A stretch of 64,000 bases of DNA, taken from positions 54,925 to 118,924 of the forward strand of contig NZ_JADEVT010000011.1 in assembly GCF_030466625.1 (NCBI RefSeq), read 5' to 3'. The DNA comes from Nocardioides sp. ChNu-153 (GTDB lineage: Bacteria > Actinomycetota > Actinomycetes > Propionibacteriales > Nocardioidaceae). Shown here in pieces: positions 34,633 through 45,561 of the stretch. Both the position numbers and the translations under genes were made by a program. Every line of letters begins with the position of its first letter. Within the stretch, counting starts at the first letter, position 1. The notes beneath the pieces were generated by a model that was given only the letters and a program-made list of their open reading frames with translations, was not told where the DNA came from and did not search any database.

Positions 34633-36375
34633 TCAGCCCCGCAGAGCGGGCACCCCGCACCGCATGGCGGGCGCGCTGTCGAGCGAGAGCCGCGCTCCGG
34701 CGACCTCCGTGCCGGCGAGGGCGAGCAGCGGGTTGATGAGGCCGTTGCTGAGGCTCGTGGGGTTGCCCGGGTCGAGGAGCGCGTTGACCGCTCCCTTGAC
34801 CGACGCGTCGAGGAACGCGCTGGCCTCCGCCGTGCTGAGCCCCACCCAGGCGCCGAGGGTGCCGTTGAGCAGCCCCAGGTGGGCCACGACGCTGGCGCCG
34901 GCGTTGACGGTCGGCGGGGCGGCGGTGATGCCGCCGGTGGTCGTCGGGTAGGCGGTGTCGAACTGCCGGGGCGGCACCGTGATCGTGTAGTCGGCGTTGC
35001 CCGACGGGCTGATGGTGGCGGTGACGTTGACCGTGGCGTTCACGTCGACCTGCACCTCGGCCAGCGAGACCATGCCGAGCAGCTTGACCTTGACCCGCAG
35101 GGAGGTGCGGATCGGCGTCTGGAACTTCACGGTCGCGAGACCGTTGCGCACCTCGAAGGTGGCGCTGGCGGGGTCGCCGCACACGATGCGCTTCAACGTC
35201 GTCTGCGTCGGCGCGAGCGAGAGGTCGAGCCCCAGGTGGTTGGGCTGGTGGACGGTGAGGTTCACCGGCGCCGAGACGATGCCGGGGACCGAGGCGAGCC
35301 CGACGACCACGTTGGACGGGTTGAGCGAGGTGTCGACGTGCACGCCGAGCTGCTCGGTGTCGCCCGGTCGCGCCGTGGAGTTCGGCTCCCCCGGGCGGCC
35401 GCAGAACTGCCGCGGCCCCTGGATGAGCTTCAGCGCGATGTTGGTGTTCGCCAGGCCCGGCAGCAGCGCACCCGTGTAGAGGTTGAGGGTGTTCTGCCCG
35501 TTGATGAGCAGCATCGAGCCGGCGACGAGGTCGAGCGCGTTGTAGCGCGCCCCGAGCACCGCGCCGGAGCCGGTGGCGACGCCGAGGATGCGGCCCACGT
35601 CGAGGGTCACGTTGGCGTTCACCCAGGTGCGCAGGGCGTTGAGCGCGGTGACGGTCGTGCCGCTGGTGCCCGCGGGCAGCGCGTTCAGCACGGCCAGGTA
35701 GTAGCTCTTGGCGCTCACGGTCGTCCTGGCGAGCTGGTTGAGGGTGCCGACGCCCAGCTCGGCGGCGAGCCGGTCGAGGTTGACGGCGACCGCGGCCAGG
35801 CCGGTGTAGTCGAGCGCCGCCAGCGTCGCGTTGCTCTGGCCGATCCGGCGCAGCACCGGGTTGAGCAGCGGCGAGCGGCCCGTGCGGACGAGCGCGGCGT
35901 ACGAGCCGACCTGGTAGCACGCCGAGGAGGTCGAGGCGGCCACCGCCGAGCGGGAGGCGAGGCCGTCGCCGTCCGCGACGACGTACCCCACCGACGAGGC
36001 GGCGGTGACGCGCACGGCGGTCGGCACGGCGGAGTCGAGCACCGGCCGGAACGTGCCCGTGACCGTCATCTCGCCCAGCTCGAAGGAGAGCGTCGGGGGC
36101 TCGCCCAGGGAGTCGCCGTTGCGGGTCAGGGCCTGCTGCACCTCGTCGGCCACCGCGGTGCGCACCTGCGCGCCGGTGCGGCCGTCGAGGTGGCGCGACG
36201 CGTCGAGCGCCGCGACGTCCGCGACGGCCTGCAGGTCCCGGCGCATGACGCGCTGCATGCCGATGTCGACGACGAGCGAGGTGATGGCGAGCACGAGCGC
36301 GACGAGCAGGCCGACCATCACGGCGACGGCGCCGCGCTGGTCCTGCGCGCGGGAACGATGCCGAACGTGCCTCAC
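34633..36375 (-). CDS. TadE/TadG-like membrane-anchored surface protein
   Basis: A 580-residue protein. A short basic N-terminus is followed by the TadE/G-like segment RGAVAVMVGLLVALVLAITS and VVDIGMQRVMRRDLQ, as in Flp pilus minor proteins that have one membrane helix and a large outer domain. The outer part is rich in Thr, Asn and Val with beta-strand character and four or so cysteines. A GGAGGT site lies 5 nt before the GTG. No other tad genes (cpaF, tadB/C, flp) are nearby, so it is an orphan; it may be a wall-associated protein rather than a pilus part. Confidence 0.72.
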   Translation of the reverse strand: MRHVRHRSRAQDQRGAVAVMVGLLVALVLAITSLVVDIGMQRVMRRDLQAVADVAALDASRHLDGRTGAQVRTAVADEVQQALTRNGDSLGEPPTLSFELGEMTVTGTFRPVLDSAVPTAVRVTAASSVGYVVADGDGLASRSAVAASTSSACYQVGSYAALVRTGRSPLLNPVLRRIGQSNATLAALDYTGLAAVAVNLDRLAAELGVGTLNQLARTTVSAKSYYLAVLNALPAGTSGTTVTALNALRTWVNANVTLDVGRILGVATGSGAVLGARYNALDLVAGSMLLINGQNTLNLYTGALLPGLANTNIALKLIQGPRQFCGRPGEPNSTARPGDTEQLGVHVDTSLNPSNVVVGLASVPGIVSAPVNLTVHQPNHLGLDLSLAPTQTTLKRIVCGDPASATFEVRNGLATVKFQTPIRTSLRVKVKLLGMVSLAEVQVDVNATVNVTATISPSGNADYTITVPPRQFDTAYPTTTGGITAAPPTVNAGASVVAHLGLLNGTLGAWVGLSTAEASAFLDASVKGAVNALLDPGNPTSLSNGLINPLLALAGTEVAGARLSLDSAPAMRCGVPALRG

Positions 36376-36522
36376 GGGGCACCTCCATCCGAGAGCGAGC
36401 CGGCTCGCGGCAGGGGGGTTCGCGAGCGTAGGGCCAGATCGGCCCGCCGGGCGGCGACCTGAGGCAACCGGAGGGTGGACTTCGTCACGAGCACGTCACA
36501 CGGGCCCACCACACTGGCGCCC

Positions 36523-39318
36523 ATGACGAGCGAGACGAGCAGGACGCCCGACGCATCGACCTTCGGCGGCGGCGTCCGCTCGGACTCGACCCATGCGGCG
36601 CTGCGGGCCTCCGTGCGCCAGCTGACGACGCTGCTCGGCGAGGCCGTCGCCCGGCACGAGGGCGCCGAGGTGCTCGATCTCGTCGAGCGCGTGCGTCACC
36701 TCGCCCGCCAGCCGAGCGACGCCGACCTCCGCTCGGTGCTCGACGCGGTCGAGCCGGCCACCGCCGTGCTGCTGGCGCGGGCGTTCACGGCGTACTTCCA
36801 GCTCGTCAACACCACCGAGCAGCTGCACCGCTGGCAGGAGGAGGTCGACGAGGAGGGCCCGCTGGCGGCGACCGTCGGCCGCATCGCCGCCGCGCTCGAG
36901 GAGGGCTCGTTGTCGCGCGAGGAGCTCGGTGAGCTGCTCGGCCGGGTCGAGTACCGCCCCGTCTTCACCGCCCACCCCACCGAGTCCAGCCGCCGCACGG
37001 TGCTGCGGCTCCTGCGCAAGGTCGCCGAGGTCGTCGAGGCGCTCGAGGACCCCCGCCGGTCCGCGTCCCTGCGCGCCCGCGACGAGCGGCGCCTCGCGGA
37101 GCTCGTCGACCTGCTCTGGCAGACCGACGAGCTGCGGGTGGCCCGTCCCGAGCCGGGCGACGAGGCCCGCACGGCCGTGTACTACCTGCGCTCCCTGGCC
37201 GGCGAGGTCGTGCCCGAGCTGCTCGAGGAGCTCGACCGCCAGCTGGCCACCCTCGACGTCGCCCTCCCCGCGACCGCCCGGCCGCTGCGCTTCGGCACGT
37301 GGGCCGGCGGCGACCGCGACGGCAACCCGAACGTCACCCCGGCGGTCACCCTGGACGTCCTGCACCTGCAGCACGCCGCCGGACTGGCCGAGCTCGTCAC
37401 CGCCACGGACGAGCTGCTCACCGAGATGACGGCGTCCACCCGGGTCGTCCAGCCGTCGCCCGCGCTGCTGGCCAGTGTCGAGGAGGACGCCCGCGCCCTG
37501 CCCGTCACCTGGGAGAGCGTCCGTCGGCTCAACGCCGAGGAGCCCTACCGCCTCAAGCTCAGCTTCGTCCGCGTCCGCCTGCTGCGCACCCGCGACCGGC
37601 TGCGCGAGGGCAGGCCGCACGAGCCCGGTCGCGACTACCTGTCCTTCGACGACCTCGTGGCCGACCTCGCGCTCGTGCGGGACTCGATGCTGGCCGCGGG
37701 CGACCGCCTCACCGGGGACGGCGCGATCCTGCGCCTGCTGCGCACGGCCGTGGCCCTGGGCGCCGGCCTCGCCACGCTCGACGTCCGGGAGCACTCGGCC
37801 CGCCACCACGCGGCGCTCGGCGAGCTGCTGGACCGCACCGGCGAGCTCGACCGCCCGTACGCCGACCTCGACCGCCCCGCCCGCATCGCGGTGCTGCGCC
37901 GCGAGATGGCGGCTCGGCGTCCGCTCACCGGCGCGGGCACCACCGGCCTCGGCGAGGCCGCCACCGCGTCGCTGGACCTGGTGCGCACCATCCGCGCGGC
38001 GCTCGACACCTACGGCGACGGCGTCATCGAGACCTACATCGTCTCCATGACGCACGACGTGGACGACCTGTACGCCGTCGTCGTGCTGGCCCGCGAGGTG
38101 GGGTTGGTCGACCTCGGCGGCGAGGAGGCGACGGCGCGGATCGGCTTCGCGCCGCTGTTCGAGACCGTCGCCGAGCTCGAGGCGGCCGGACCGCTGCTGG
38201 ACGCGCTGCTCTCGGAGCCGTCGTACCGACGGGTCGTCGCGGCCCGCGGCGACGTCCAGGAGATCATGCTCGGCTACTCCGACTCCTCGAAGGACGCCGG
38301 CATCGCCGCCTCGCAGTGGCAGATCCACCGCGCGCAGCGCGCCCTGCGGGACGTGGCCGCCCGCCACGGCGTCGGACTGCGCCTGTTCCACGGCCGCGGG
38401 GGTTCGGTCGGCCGGGGCGGCGGCCCGACCGCCGAGGCGATCACCAGCCAGCCCGACGGCTCGCTCACCGGCTCGATCAAGATCACCGAGCAGGGCGAGG
38501 TCATCTCCGACAAGTACGGCCTGCCGGGCCTGGGGCGCCGCAACCTGGAGGGGGCCCTGGCCGCGGTCGTCGAGGCGACGCTGCTGCACCGCACCTCGCG
38601 GTCGCCGGCCGAGGTCCGCGAGCGGTGGGACGGCACCATGGACGTCGTCGCCGCGGCGGGGCAGGACGCCTACCGCGCGCTCGTGCGCGACCCGGCCCTC
38701 GTGCCGTTCTTCGTCGCCGCGACGCCCGTCGACGAGCTCGGCCGGATGAACATCGGGTCCCGGCCGGCCAAGCGCCCCGGCGGCGCCGGTGGCCTCGACG
38801 ACCTGCGGGCCATCCCGTGGGTCTTCGGCTGGACGCAGTCGCGGTTCATCCTCCCCGGCTGGTACGGCGTGGGGTCGGGCCTCGCGGCCGCGGTCGAGGC
38901 CGGGCACGAGGAGACGCTGCGCGAGATGTACGGCTCCTGGCCCTTCTTCCGCACCTTCCTCTCGAACGTGCAGATGACCCTGGCCAAGACCGACCTCGCC
39001 ATCGCGGCGGAGTACGTCGCGGCGCTCGTGCCCGACGACCGGGCCGGCCTGCTCGACGTGGTGCGAGCGGAGCACGGGCGCACCGTCGAGCAGGTCCTCG
39101 CCGTCACGGGCCAGTCGTCGCTGCTGCAGGACGCGCCCGTCCTGCGGCGCACGCTCGAGCTGCGCGACTCCTACCTCGCCCCCCTGCACGCGCTGCAGGT
39201 GTCGCTGCTGCGGCGGGCACGCGCCGTACCCGAGGGGGAAGAGCCGGACCCGGACGTGCGGCGGGCGCTGCTGCTGACGATCAACGGCATCGCGGCCGGC
39301 CTCCGCAACACCGGCTGA
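36523..39318 (+). CDS. ppc: Phosphoenolpyruvate carboxylase
   Basis: A 931-residue PEPC, full length. Catalytic signatures are FTAHPTESSRRTVL (His near 151), GYSDSSKDAGIAASQW (near 583) and FHGRGGSVGRGGGPT (near 623); NIGSRPAKR is also present. It fixes bicarbonate onto PEP to refill oxaloacetate. The ATG is placed 7 nt after CACACT, the leaderless spacing, rather than at an upstream in-frame ATG (36475). A CGTCAC direct repeat (36484, 36494) lies in the promoter. It sits 2 kb from pckG, which runs the opposite flux. Confidence 0.96.
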   Translation: MTSETSRTPDASTFGGGVRSDSTHAALRASVRQLTTLLGEAVARHEGAEVLDLVERVRHLARQPSDADLRSVLDAVEPATAVLLARAFTAYFQLVNTTEQLHRWQEEVDEEGPLAATVGRIAAALEEGSLSREELGELLGRVEYRPVFTAHPTESSRRTVLRLLRKVAEVVEALEDPRRSASLRARDERRLAELVDLLWQTDELRVARPEPGDEARTAVYYLRSLAGEVVPELLEELDRQLATLDVALPATARPLRFGTWAGGDRDGNPNVTPAVTLDVLHLQHAAGLAELVTATDELLTEMTASTRVVQPSPALLASVEEDARALPVTWESVRRLNAEEPYRLKLSFVRVRLLRTRDRLREGRPHEPGRDYLSFDDLVADLALVRDSMLAAGDRLTGDGAILRLLRTAVALGAGLATLDVREHSARHHAALGELLDRTGELDRPYADLDRPARIAVLRREMAARRPLTGAGTTGLGEAATASLDLVRTIRAALDTYGDGVIETYIVSMTHDVDDLYAVVVLAREVGLVDLGGEEATARIGFAPLFETVAELEAAGPLLDALLSEPSYRRVVAARGDVQEIMLGYSDSSKDAGIAASQWQIHRAQRALRDVAARHGVGLRLFHGRGGSVGRGGGPTAEAITSQPDGSLTGSIKITEQGEVISDKYGLPGLGRRNLEGALAAVVEATLLHRTSRSPAEVRERWDGTMDVVAAAGQDAYRALVRDPALVPFFVAATPVDELGRMNIGSRPAKRPGGAGGLDDLRAIPWVFGWTQSRFILPGWYGVGSGLAAAVEAGHEETLREMYGSWPFFRTFLSNVQMTLAKTDLAIAAEYVAALVPDDRAGLLDVVRAEHGRTVEQVLAVTGQSSLLQDAPVLRRTLELRDSYLAPLHALQVSLLRRARAVPEGEEPDPDVRRALLLTINGIAAGLRNTG

Positions 39319-39420
39319 CCACCTCACGGCAACCCGGCGGGCTACCGAACGTCGGTGCGGCGAGGCAGTCTTTACCTCGGCCGGTCCCCGATCCCCGGCC
39401 CCCGGCGAAAGGACGCGGCG

Positions 39421-40781
<1,361 letters not shown>

Positions 40782-40785
<4 letters not shown>

Positions 40786-41741
40786 GCACCGCCACGGAGG
40801 CCCTCGCCGCCGACGTCCGCCGGGGGCTCGGGTCGCGCCCGCTGCGGCTGCCGCCGCGCTGGCTCTACGACGACGTCGGCTCCGAGCTGTTCGACGCCAT
40901 CACGCGGCTGCCGGAGTACTACCCGACCGAGGCCGAGCGCTCGATCCTCGCCGAGCACGCACCCGCCATTGCCGCGGCCTGCGACGCGGCGACGCTCGTC
41001 GAGCTGGGGTCGGGCACGAGCGACAAGACCCGGCTGCTGCTCGACGCGCTGACGGACTCCGGCCGCAGCCACGGGCCGCTGCGGGGCTTCGTGCCGCTCG
41101 ACGTCGCCGAGGCCACGCTGCAGGACGCGGCGGTCCGCATCGCCGACCGTCACCCCGGCCTGGAGGTCACCCCCGTGGTCGGGGACTTCACGACCCACCT
41201 GGCTCGGCTGCCCCGCGGACCGGAGGTGGGCCGCCGGGTCGTGGCGTTCCTCGGCAGCACGATCGGCAACCTGTACGTCGAGGAGCGCGGCGCCTTCCTC
41301 GGCGCGCTCGCCGACTCGCTCGAGCCGGGCGAGTGGCTGCTGCTGGGCACCGACCTGCTCAAGCCGGTCGAGCGGCTCGTGGCGGCGTACGACGACGCCA
41401 GCGGCGTCACCGAGCGGTTCGTGCTCAACACGCTGCGGGTGCTCAACCGCGAGCTGGACGCCGACTTCGACCTCGACGCGTTCTCCTACGCGCCGCTGTG
41501 GGACCCGCGGCTGGGCCGGATGGACCTGCGCGTGCGCAGCGACCGGCCGCAGCACGTGCGGATCCCGGGGGCCGGGCTCGAGCTCGACCTGGGCTCCGGG
41601 GAGGAGATCCAGGTGGAGATCTCGACGAAGTTCAGCCGCGAGCAGGTCGCGGCCGAGCTGGCGGGTGCGGGGTTCGTCGTCGTGAGGGCGTGGACCGACG
41701 CGCCCGGGGACTTCGCGCTGACCCTGGCGCGGCGGGCCTGA
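40782..41741 (+). CDS. egtD: Histidine N-alpha-methyltransferase EgtD
   Basis: A 319-residue SAM-dependent methyltransferase. The family hallmarks are visible: RWLYDDVGSELFDAITRLPEYYPTEAE at the N-terminus (quoted here in parts: LYDDVGSELFD and LPEYYPTEAE), LVELGSGTSDKTRLLL for SAM binding, FLGSTIGNL and LLGTDLLKP. It trimethylates histidine to hercynine, the first step of ergothioneine synthesis. The ATG overlaps the egtB stop (ATGA), so the two are co-translated. Ergothioneine is a cytosolic thiol-type antioxidant common in actinobacteria. Confidence 0.94.
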
Positions 41742-41811
41742 CCGGGGGGCCGGGCCTTCCGTGGTCCGGGCGCCCGGTCGGCGTATGGCGGGTGCGTCCT
41801 AGGCTGCGGGG

Positions 41812-42525
41812 GTGCTCGCCACCACCCGTGACGGATCCGTCTCGCTCCTGACCCTGCAGCGCCCCGAGCGCCGCAACGCGCTCTCCCTCGAGCTGTGCCG
41901 CGCGATAGCGGCGGCGGCCCAGGAGGAGGTCGACGCCGGCGCCCGCGTGCTGGTGCTGACCGGCGAGGGCTCGTCGTTCTGCTCGGGCGCCGACCTCGGG
42001 GGCGTGTACGGCGACGAGTTCCTCGAGGCGCTCTACGGGATGCTCCACGGCCTGACCCGCCTGCCGGTGCCGGTCGTGGCGGCGGTGAACGGTCCGGCCA
42101 TCGGCGCCGGCACCCAGCTGGCGCTGGCGGCGGACCTGCGCGTGGCCGACGCGGGCGCGCGCTTCGGCGTACCGACCGCGCGCAACGGCATGGCCGTCGA
42201 CGCCTGGACGATGCGCACCCTGCAGGAGGTCGCCGGCGGGGGGCTCGCGCGGCGGCTCATGCTCGCCGCCGAGACGGTCGACGTGGACGAGGCGGTGCGG
42301 TACGGCCTCGTCGACCGCACCGGCACCCTCGACGACGCCCTGGCCTGGGCCGCCGAGATCGCGACGTTGGCGCCGCTGACGCTGGCCCACAACAAGCTGG
42401 TGCTCAACGGCGGCAGCGACGAGGACGTCGCGCGCACCTTCGCCGCCTGCTGGGCGAGCGAGGACGTCCGCGAGGCCGCCGCCGCCCGCAGCGAGAAGCG
42501 CACGCCGGTGTTCCGCGGGGTCTGA
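41812..42525 (+). CDS. Enoyl-CoA hydratase/isomerase family protein
   Basis: A 237-residue crotonase-fold protein: LQRPERRNALSLEL at the N-terminus and two oxyanion-hole segments, SFCSGADLGG and NGPAIGAGTQLAL. The usual catalytic Glu pair is not clear, so the reaction could be hydration, isomerisation or hydrolysis. It ends with KRTPVF, close to the family's normal end, though it is a little shorter than average. TAGGCT followed by 6 nt precedes the GTG, a leaderless start. A repeat hairpin follows the stop. It may be unrelated to the egt genes. Confidence 0.85.
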   Translation: MLATTRDGSVSLLTLQRPERRNALSLELCRAIAAAAQEEVDAGARVLVLTGEGSSFCSGADLGGVYGDEFLEALYGMLHGLTRLPVPVVAAVNGPAIGAGTQLALAADLRVADAGARFGVPTARNGMAVDAWTMRTLQEVAGGGLARRLMLAAETVDVDEAVRYGLVDRTGTLDDALAWAAEIATLAPLTLAHNKLVLNGGSDEDVARTFAACWASEDVREAAAARSEKRTPVFRGV

Positions 42526-42539
42526 GGTCCCGGACCCCG

Positions 42540-42584
42540 TTCGTGGTAGCAGCGCCAGGGTTTCCGTGGCGCTGGCACCACGAA
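42540..42584. repeat. Hairpin repeat, copy 2
   Basis: 18-bp arms (TTCGTGGTAGCAGCGCCA and its near-inverse, 16 of 18 paired) with a 9-nt loop. It matches copy 3 at 42 of 45 positions, and the next 12 bases (one change aside, GCCGGGCGCTCA) are also shared, including the stop codon of the minus-strand gene. It lies between convergent genes. Confidence 0.88.
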
Positions 42585-42594
42585 TGCCGGGCGC

Positions 42595-42798
42595 TCAGTC
42601 GCCCGGGGAGGCGTCCGGCTCGGGCGGGGGCGCCGCGGGGGCGGCCCGCCGTACGACGACGGCCCCGGTGACGAGCCGCAGCACGGCGAACAGCGCCGCT
42701 GACGCCACGACGGCCCCGGCGCCGTAGGTCGACAGGAAGCGGGCGGCGGCGATCCAGTCCTCGCGGGTGCTCCCGGCGACGTCGCGGGCCACGATCAC
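42595..42798 (-). CDS. Small single-pass membrane protein
   Basis: A 67-residue protein with one or two hydrophobic segments (AGAVVASAALFAVLRLVTGAVV) and a Pro/Ala-rich C-terminus. No family is recognised. Its GTG overlaps the stop of a 19-codon upstream frame (GTGA), which has its own leaderless-type promoter element, so expression is probably coupled to that frame. An alternative is that one longer gene was broken by a frameshift. The stop codon lies within the unit shared with the hairpin repeat. Confidence 0.55.
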   Translation of the reverse strand: MIVARDVAGSTREDWIAAARFLSTYGAGAVVASAALFAVLRLVTGAVVVRRAAPAAPPPEPDASPGD

Positions 42799-42854
42799 GC
42801 ACGACGGCCGGCGAGCAGCAGGGTCAGCACCCTGGAGGCCACGCGTCGCTCCAC
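42795..42854 (-). CDS. Possible 19-residue leader peptide
   Basis: TAGGGT followed by 7 nt leads to GTG at 42854, which opens a 19-residue frame (MERRVASRVLTLLLAGRRA) ending in TGA overlapped by the next start. Arg-rich and hydrophobic, it could be a leader for the small membrane protein, or its displaced N-terminus. Support is positional only. Confidence 0.4.
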   Translation of the reverse strand: MERRVASRVLTLLLAGRRA

Positions 42855-42895
42855 GTCCCGCACCCTAGGGCCCGCCGAGCCGCCACGTCCGCCGG

Positions 42896-42940
42896 TTCGT
42901 GGTAGCAGCGCCAGGGATTCCGCGGCGCTGCCACCACGAA
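42896..42940. repeat. Hairpin repeat, copy 3
   Basis: 17-bp arms (TTCGTGGTAGCAGCGCC and its inverse, one mismatch). It ends exactly 10 nt before the menB stop codon, the same distance as copy 2 from its neighbouring stop. It is a likely terminator for menB. Confidence 0.88.
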
Positions 42941-42950
42941 CGCCGGGCGC

Positions 42951-43778
42951 TCAGGCGCGGCGGGGGAACTGCGTGAAGTCTGGCGTGCGCTTCGCCTTGA
43001 ACGCCTCGCGACCCTCCTGCGCCTCGGCTTGGCCGTAGAACAGCAGGTTCGCGTCGTGGGCGAGCTGCTGGATGCCGGCGTAGCCGTCCTCGTGGGCGTG
43101 GAACGACAGCTTGGACAGGCGCACCGCCCAGGGCGAGAGGGCCAGCATCTCGCGGCACCACTTGAGGGTCTCGGCCTCGAGGTCGGCCAGCGGCACGACG
43201 GTGTTGACCAGACCCATCGACAGGGCCTCCGGCGCGTCGTACTGACGGCAGAGGAACCAGATCTCCTTGGCCTTCTTCGGGCCGACGAGGTCGGAGAGGA
43301 TGCTCGCGCCGTACCCGCCGTCGAACGAGCCGACCTTCGGCCCGACCTGCCCGAAGCGGGCGTTGTCGGCCGCGATGGTGAGGTCGCAGACGAGGTGGAG
43401 CACGTGGCCGCCGCCGATGGCCCAGCCGGCCACCGAGGCCACGATCGGCTTGGGGCAGCGGCGCATCTGCACGTGCAGGTCGGTGACGTGGAAGCGCCCC
43501 GTGGCGCCCGGGTCGGTCTTGTAGCCCGAGTCGCCGCGCACCCGCTGGTCGCCGCCGGAGCAGAACGCCTTGCCGCCCTCGCCGGTCAGGATGATCGCCC
43601 CGATGCCCTCGTCCTCGCGGGCCACGTCGAGGGCGTGGGAGACCTCGATCAGCGTCTGCGGGCGGAACGCGTTGTGCACCTCGGGGCGGTTGATCGAGAT
43701 CTTGGCGATCCCGTCCTCCGTCGTGGAGTAGATGATGTCCTCGTAGTCGCCCGACGTCGTCCAGGTGGTCTCGCTCAT
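42951..43778 (-). CDS. menB: 1,4-dihydroxy-2-naphthoyl-CoA synthase
   Basis: A 275-residue crotonase with MenB hallmarks: [24 protein letters not shown], the [11 protein letters not shown] oxyanion region, GSFDGGYGA (active-site Asp and Tyr) and the C-terminal [14 protein letters not shown]. It closes the naphthoquinone ring in menaquinone synthesis. The ATG at 43778 is chosen because CACAAT followed by GGCGCCC leads to it, exactly the arrangement before ppc; an in-frame ATG lies three codons upstream, inside this element. Other men genes are not in the window. The menaquinone product would serve mqo next door. Confidence 0.95.
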   Translation of the reverse strand: MSETTWTTSGDYEDIIYSTTEDGIAKISINRPEVHNAFRPQTLIEVSHALDVAREDEGIGAIILTGEGGKAFCSGGDQRVRGDSGYKTDPGATGRFHVTDLHVQMRRCPKPIVASVAGWAIGGGHVLHLVCDLTIAADNARFGQVGPKVGSFDGGYGASILSDLVGPKKAKEIWFLCRQYDAPEALSMGLVNTVVPLADLEAETLKWCREMLALSPWAVRLSKLSFHAHEDGYAGIQQLAHDANLLFYGQAEAQEGREAFKAKRTPDFTQFPRRA

Positions 43779-43847
43779 GGGCGCCATTGTGGCCCCGGGC
43801 GCCGAACACCGGCTCCCTCGGGTACGGCGGACCCGTCCCCGGACGCA

Positions 43848-43881
43848 GACCGCCCCCGACGCCGAGGCGTCGGGGGCGGTC
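43848..43881 (-). terminator. Hairpin after mqo
   Basis: Perfect 16-bp arms (GACCGCCCCCGACGCC and inverse) with a 2-nt gap lie 19 bp past the mqo stop and before the menB promoter. It is very stable with no T-run. It should end mqo transcription. Confidence 0.75.
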
Positions 43882-43899
43882 GCGACTGTGCGGGGCGAC

Positions 43900-45408
43900 T
43901 CAGGCGGAGGCGCGCAGGCCGCCGTCGCCGGGGTCGCCGCCGTCGTCGTCGAGGCCGAGGGCCTGGGACGTGGCGACCATCAGCTCGCGGGCGCGCTGGG
44001 GGTCGGAGGCCAGCGGGGCGCCGTTGCTGGGCACCATCGCGCCGAGCGTCGGCTCCCAGGCGGCCCAGCGGTCGGGGAAGCACTGCTCGAGCAGGTCGAG
44101 CATGATCGCGACCGCCGTCGACGCGCCCGGCGAGGCGCCCAGCAGACCCGCGATGGAGCCGTCGGCGGCCGCCACGACCTCGGTGCCGAACTGCAGCACA
44201 CCGCCCTTCTCCGGGTCCTTCTTGATGACCTGCACGCGCTGGCCGGCGACGATCTTCTCCCAGTCGCCCGGCTGGGCGGCGGGGTAGAACGCCTGCAGCT
44301 CGGCGAACTTCGTGCTGCGGCGCGCGACGAGCTGGCCGAGCAGGTAGCGCACGAGGTCGAGGTTGCGCACCGCCACCTGGAGCATCGGCACCAGGTTGTG
44401 CAGTCGCACCGACTTCAGCAGGTCGAACAGCGAGCCGTTCTTCAGGAAGCGCGGGCTGAACCCGGCGTACGGACCGAACATCAGACTCGGCTCGCCGTTG
44501 ACGACGCGGGTGTCGAGGTGCGGCACCGACATGGGCGGCGCGCCGACGGCGGCCTTGCCGTAGACCTTGGCGTGGTGCTCGCCGACCACCTCGGGGTTGC
44601 GGGTGCGGAGGAACTCGCCGCTCACGGGGAACCCGCCGAAGCCGCGGATCTCGGCGATGCGCGACTTCTGCAGGAGCGTCAGCGCGCCGCCGCCGGCGCC
44701 GACGAAGACGAAGCGCGCGCGCAGCTCGAACTTCTCGCCGCGCTGCTTGCCGCGCACGACCCAGGTGCCGTCCTCGGCCCGCTTGAGCGAGCGCACGTCG
44801 GCACCGGTGCGCAGCTCCGCGCCGCCCTCCACGAGCGAGGTGGTGAGCAGGCGGGTCAGCGAGCCGAAGTCGACGTCCGTGCCCGCGGCGGCGTACGTCG
44901 CGGCGACGGGCTCGTCGCCCTGGCGGCCCTCGACGAGCGCCGGGGCCCAGGTGCGGATGACCTCGGGGTCGTCGGAGAACTCCATGCCGGCGAACAGCGG
45001 GTGGTCGCGCAGCGCGTCGTACCGCTTGCGCAGGTAGGCGACGTTGCCGGCGCCCCACACGAAGCTCATGTGCGGCGTGGGGGTGATGAACGCGCGGGGC
45101 TCGGGGAGCCGCCCGCTCTGCACGAGGAACGTCCAGAACTGGCGCGAGAGCTGGAACTGCTCGTTGACCTTCACCGCGGAGGTGATGTCGATCGAGCCGT
45201 CGGCCTTCTCGGGGGTGTAGTTGAGCTCGCACAGGGCCGAGTGGCCGGTGCCCGCGTTGTTCCACGCGTCCGAGCTCTCCTGGGCGAGCGAGTCGAGCCG
45301 CTCCAGGACCTTGATGTCCCACTCCGGCTCCAGCTGCTGCAGCAACGACCCGAGGGTCGCGCTCATGATGCCGCCACCGATCAGCACTACGTCGACTGGT
45401 TCGCTCAC
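43900..45408 (-). CDS. mqo: Malate:quinone oxidoreductase
   Basis: A 502-residue FAD enzyme with the Mqo opening [16 protein letters not shown] (dinucleotide motif), [17 protein letters not shown], and the C-terminal [17 protein letters not shown]. It oxidises malate to oxaloacetate and passes electrons to (mena)quinone at the membrane surface. The GTG start follows TCTAAT by 6 nt, which could be a leaderless promoter. A hairpin follows the stop. With pckG and ppc in the same 13 kb, three enzymes of the malate-oxaloacetate-PEP node are near each other. Confidence 0.95.
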   Translation of the reverse strand: MSEPVDVVLIGGGIMSATLGSLLQQLEPEWDIKVLERLDSLAQESSDAWNNAGTGHSALCELNYTPEKADGSIDITSAVKVNEQFQLSRQFWTFLVQSGRLPEPRAFITPTPHMSFVWGAGNVAYLRKRYDALRDHPLFAGMEFSDDPEVIRTWAPALVEGRQGDEPVAATYAAAGTDVDFGSLTRLLTTSLVEGGAELRTGADVRSLKRAEDGTWVVRGKQRGEKFELRARFVFVGAGGGALTLLQKSRIAEIRGFGGFPVSGEFLRTRNPEVVGEHHAKVYGKAAVGAPPMSVPHLDTRVVNGEPSLMFGPYAGFSPRFLKNGSLFDLLKSVRLHNLVPMLQVAVRNLDLVRYLLGQLVARRSTKFAELQAFYPAAQPGDWEKIVAGQRVQVIKKDPEKGGVLQFGTEVVAAADGSIAGLLGASPGASTAVAIMLDLLEQCFPDRWAAWEPTLGAMVPSNGAPLASDPQRARELMVATSQALGLDDDGGDPGDGGLRASA

Positions 45409-45513
45409 CCTGCGATTAGACCGATTGCAGGTGCGCGACGCACATCGAGAGGGCCTCAGCGGGCGGTTTGGAGACGAAGGTCACACGGTTCGCGCGGCGT
45501 GCACCGCTGCGCC

Positions 45514-45549
45514 CTCCGCCCCCGCGCTGGTAGACGCGCGGGGGCGGAG
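45514..45549 (-). terminator. Hairpin after the STAS gene
   Basis: Perfect 13-bp arms (CTCCGCCCCCGCG and inverse) with a 10-nt loop lie 12 bp beyond the STAS stop on the minus strand. The remaining gap to mqo holds the mqo promoter. Confidence 0.72.
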
Positions 45550-45561
45550 GAGCACCTGCGT

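Noticed and set aside
41812..42525. A link between the crotonase gene and ergothioneine synthesis
   Set aside because: It has its own leaderless promoter element 70 bp after egtD and belongs to a general acyl-CoA family, so adjacency alone is not evidence.
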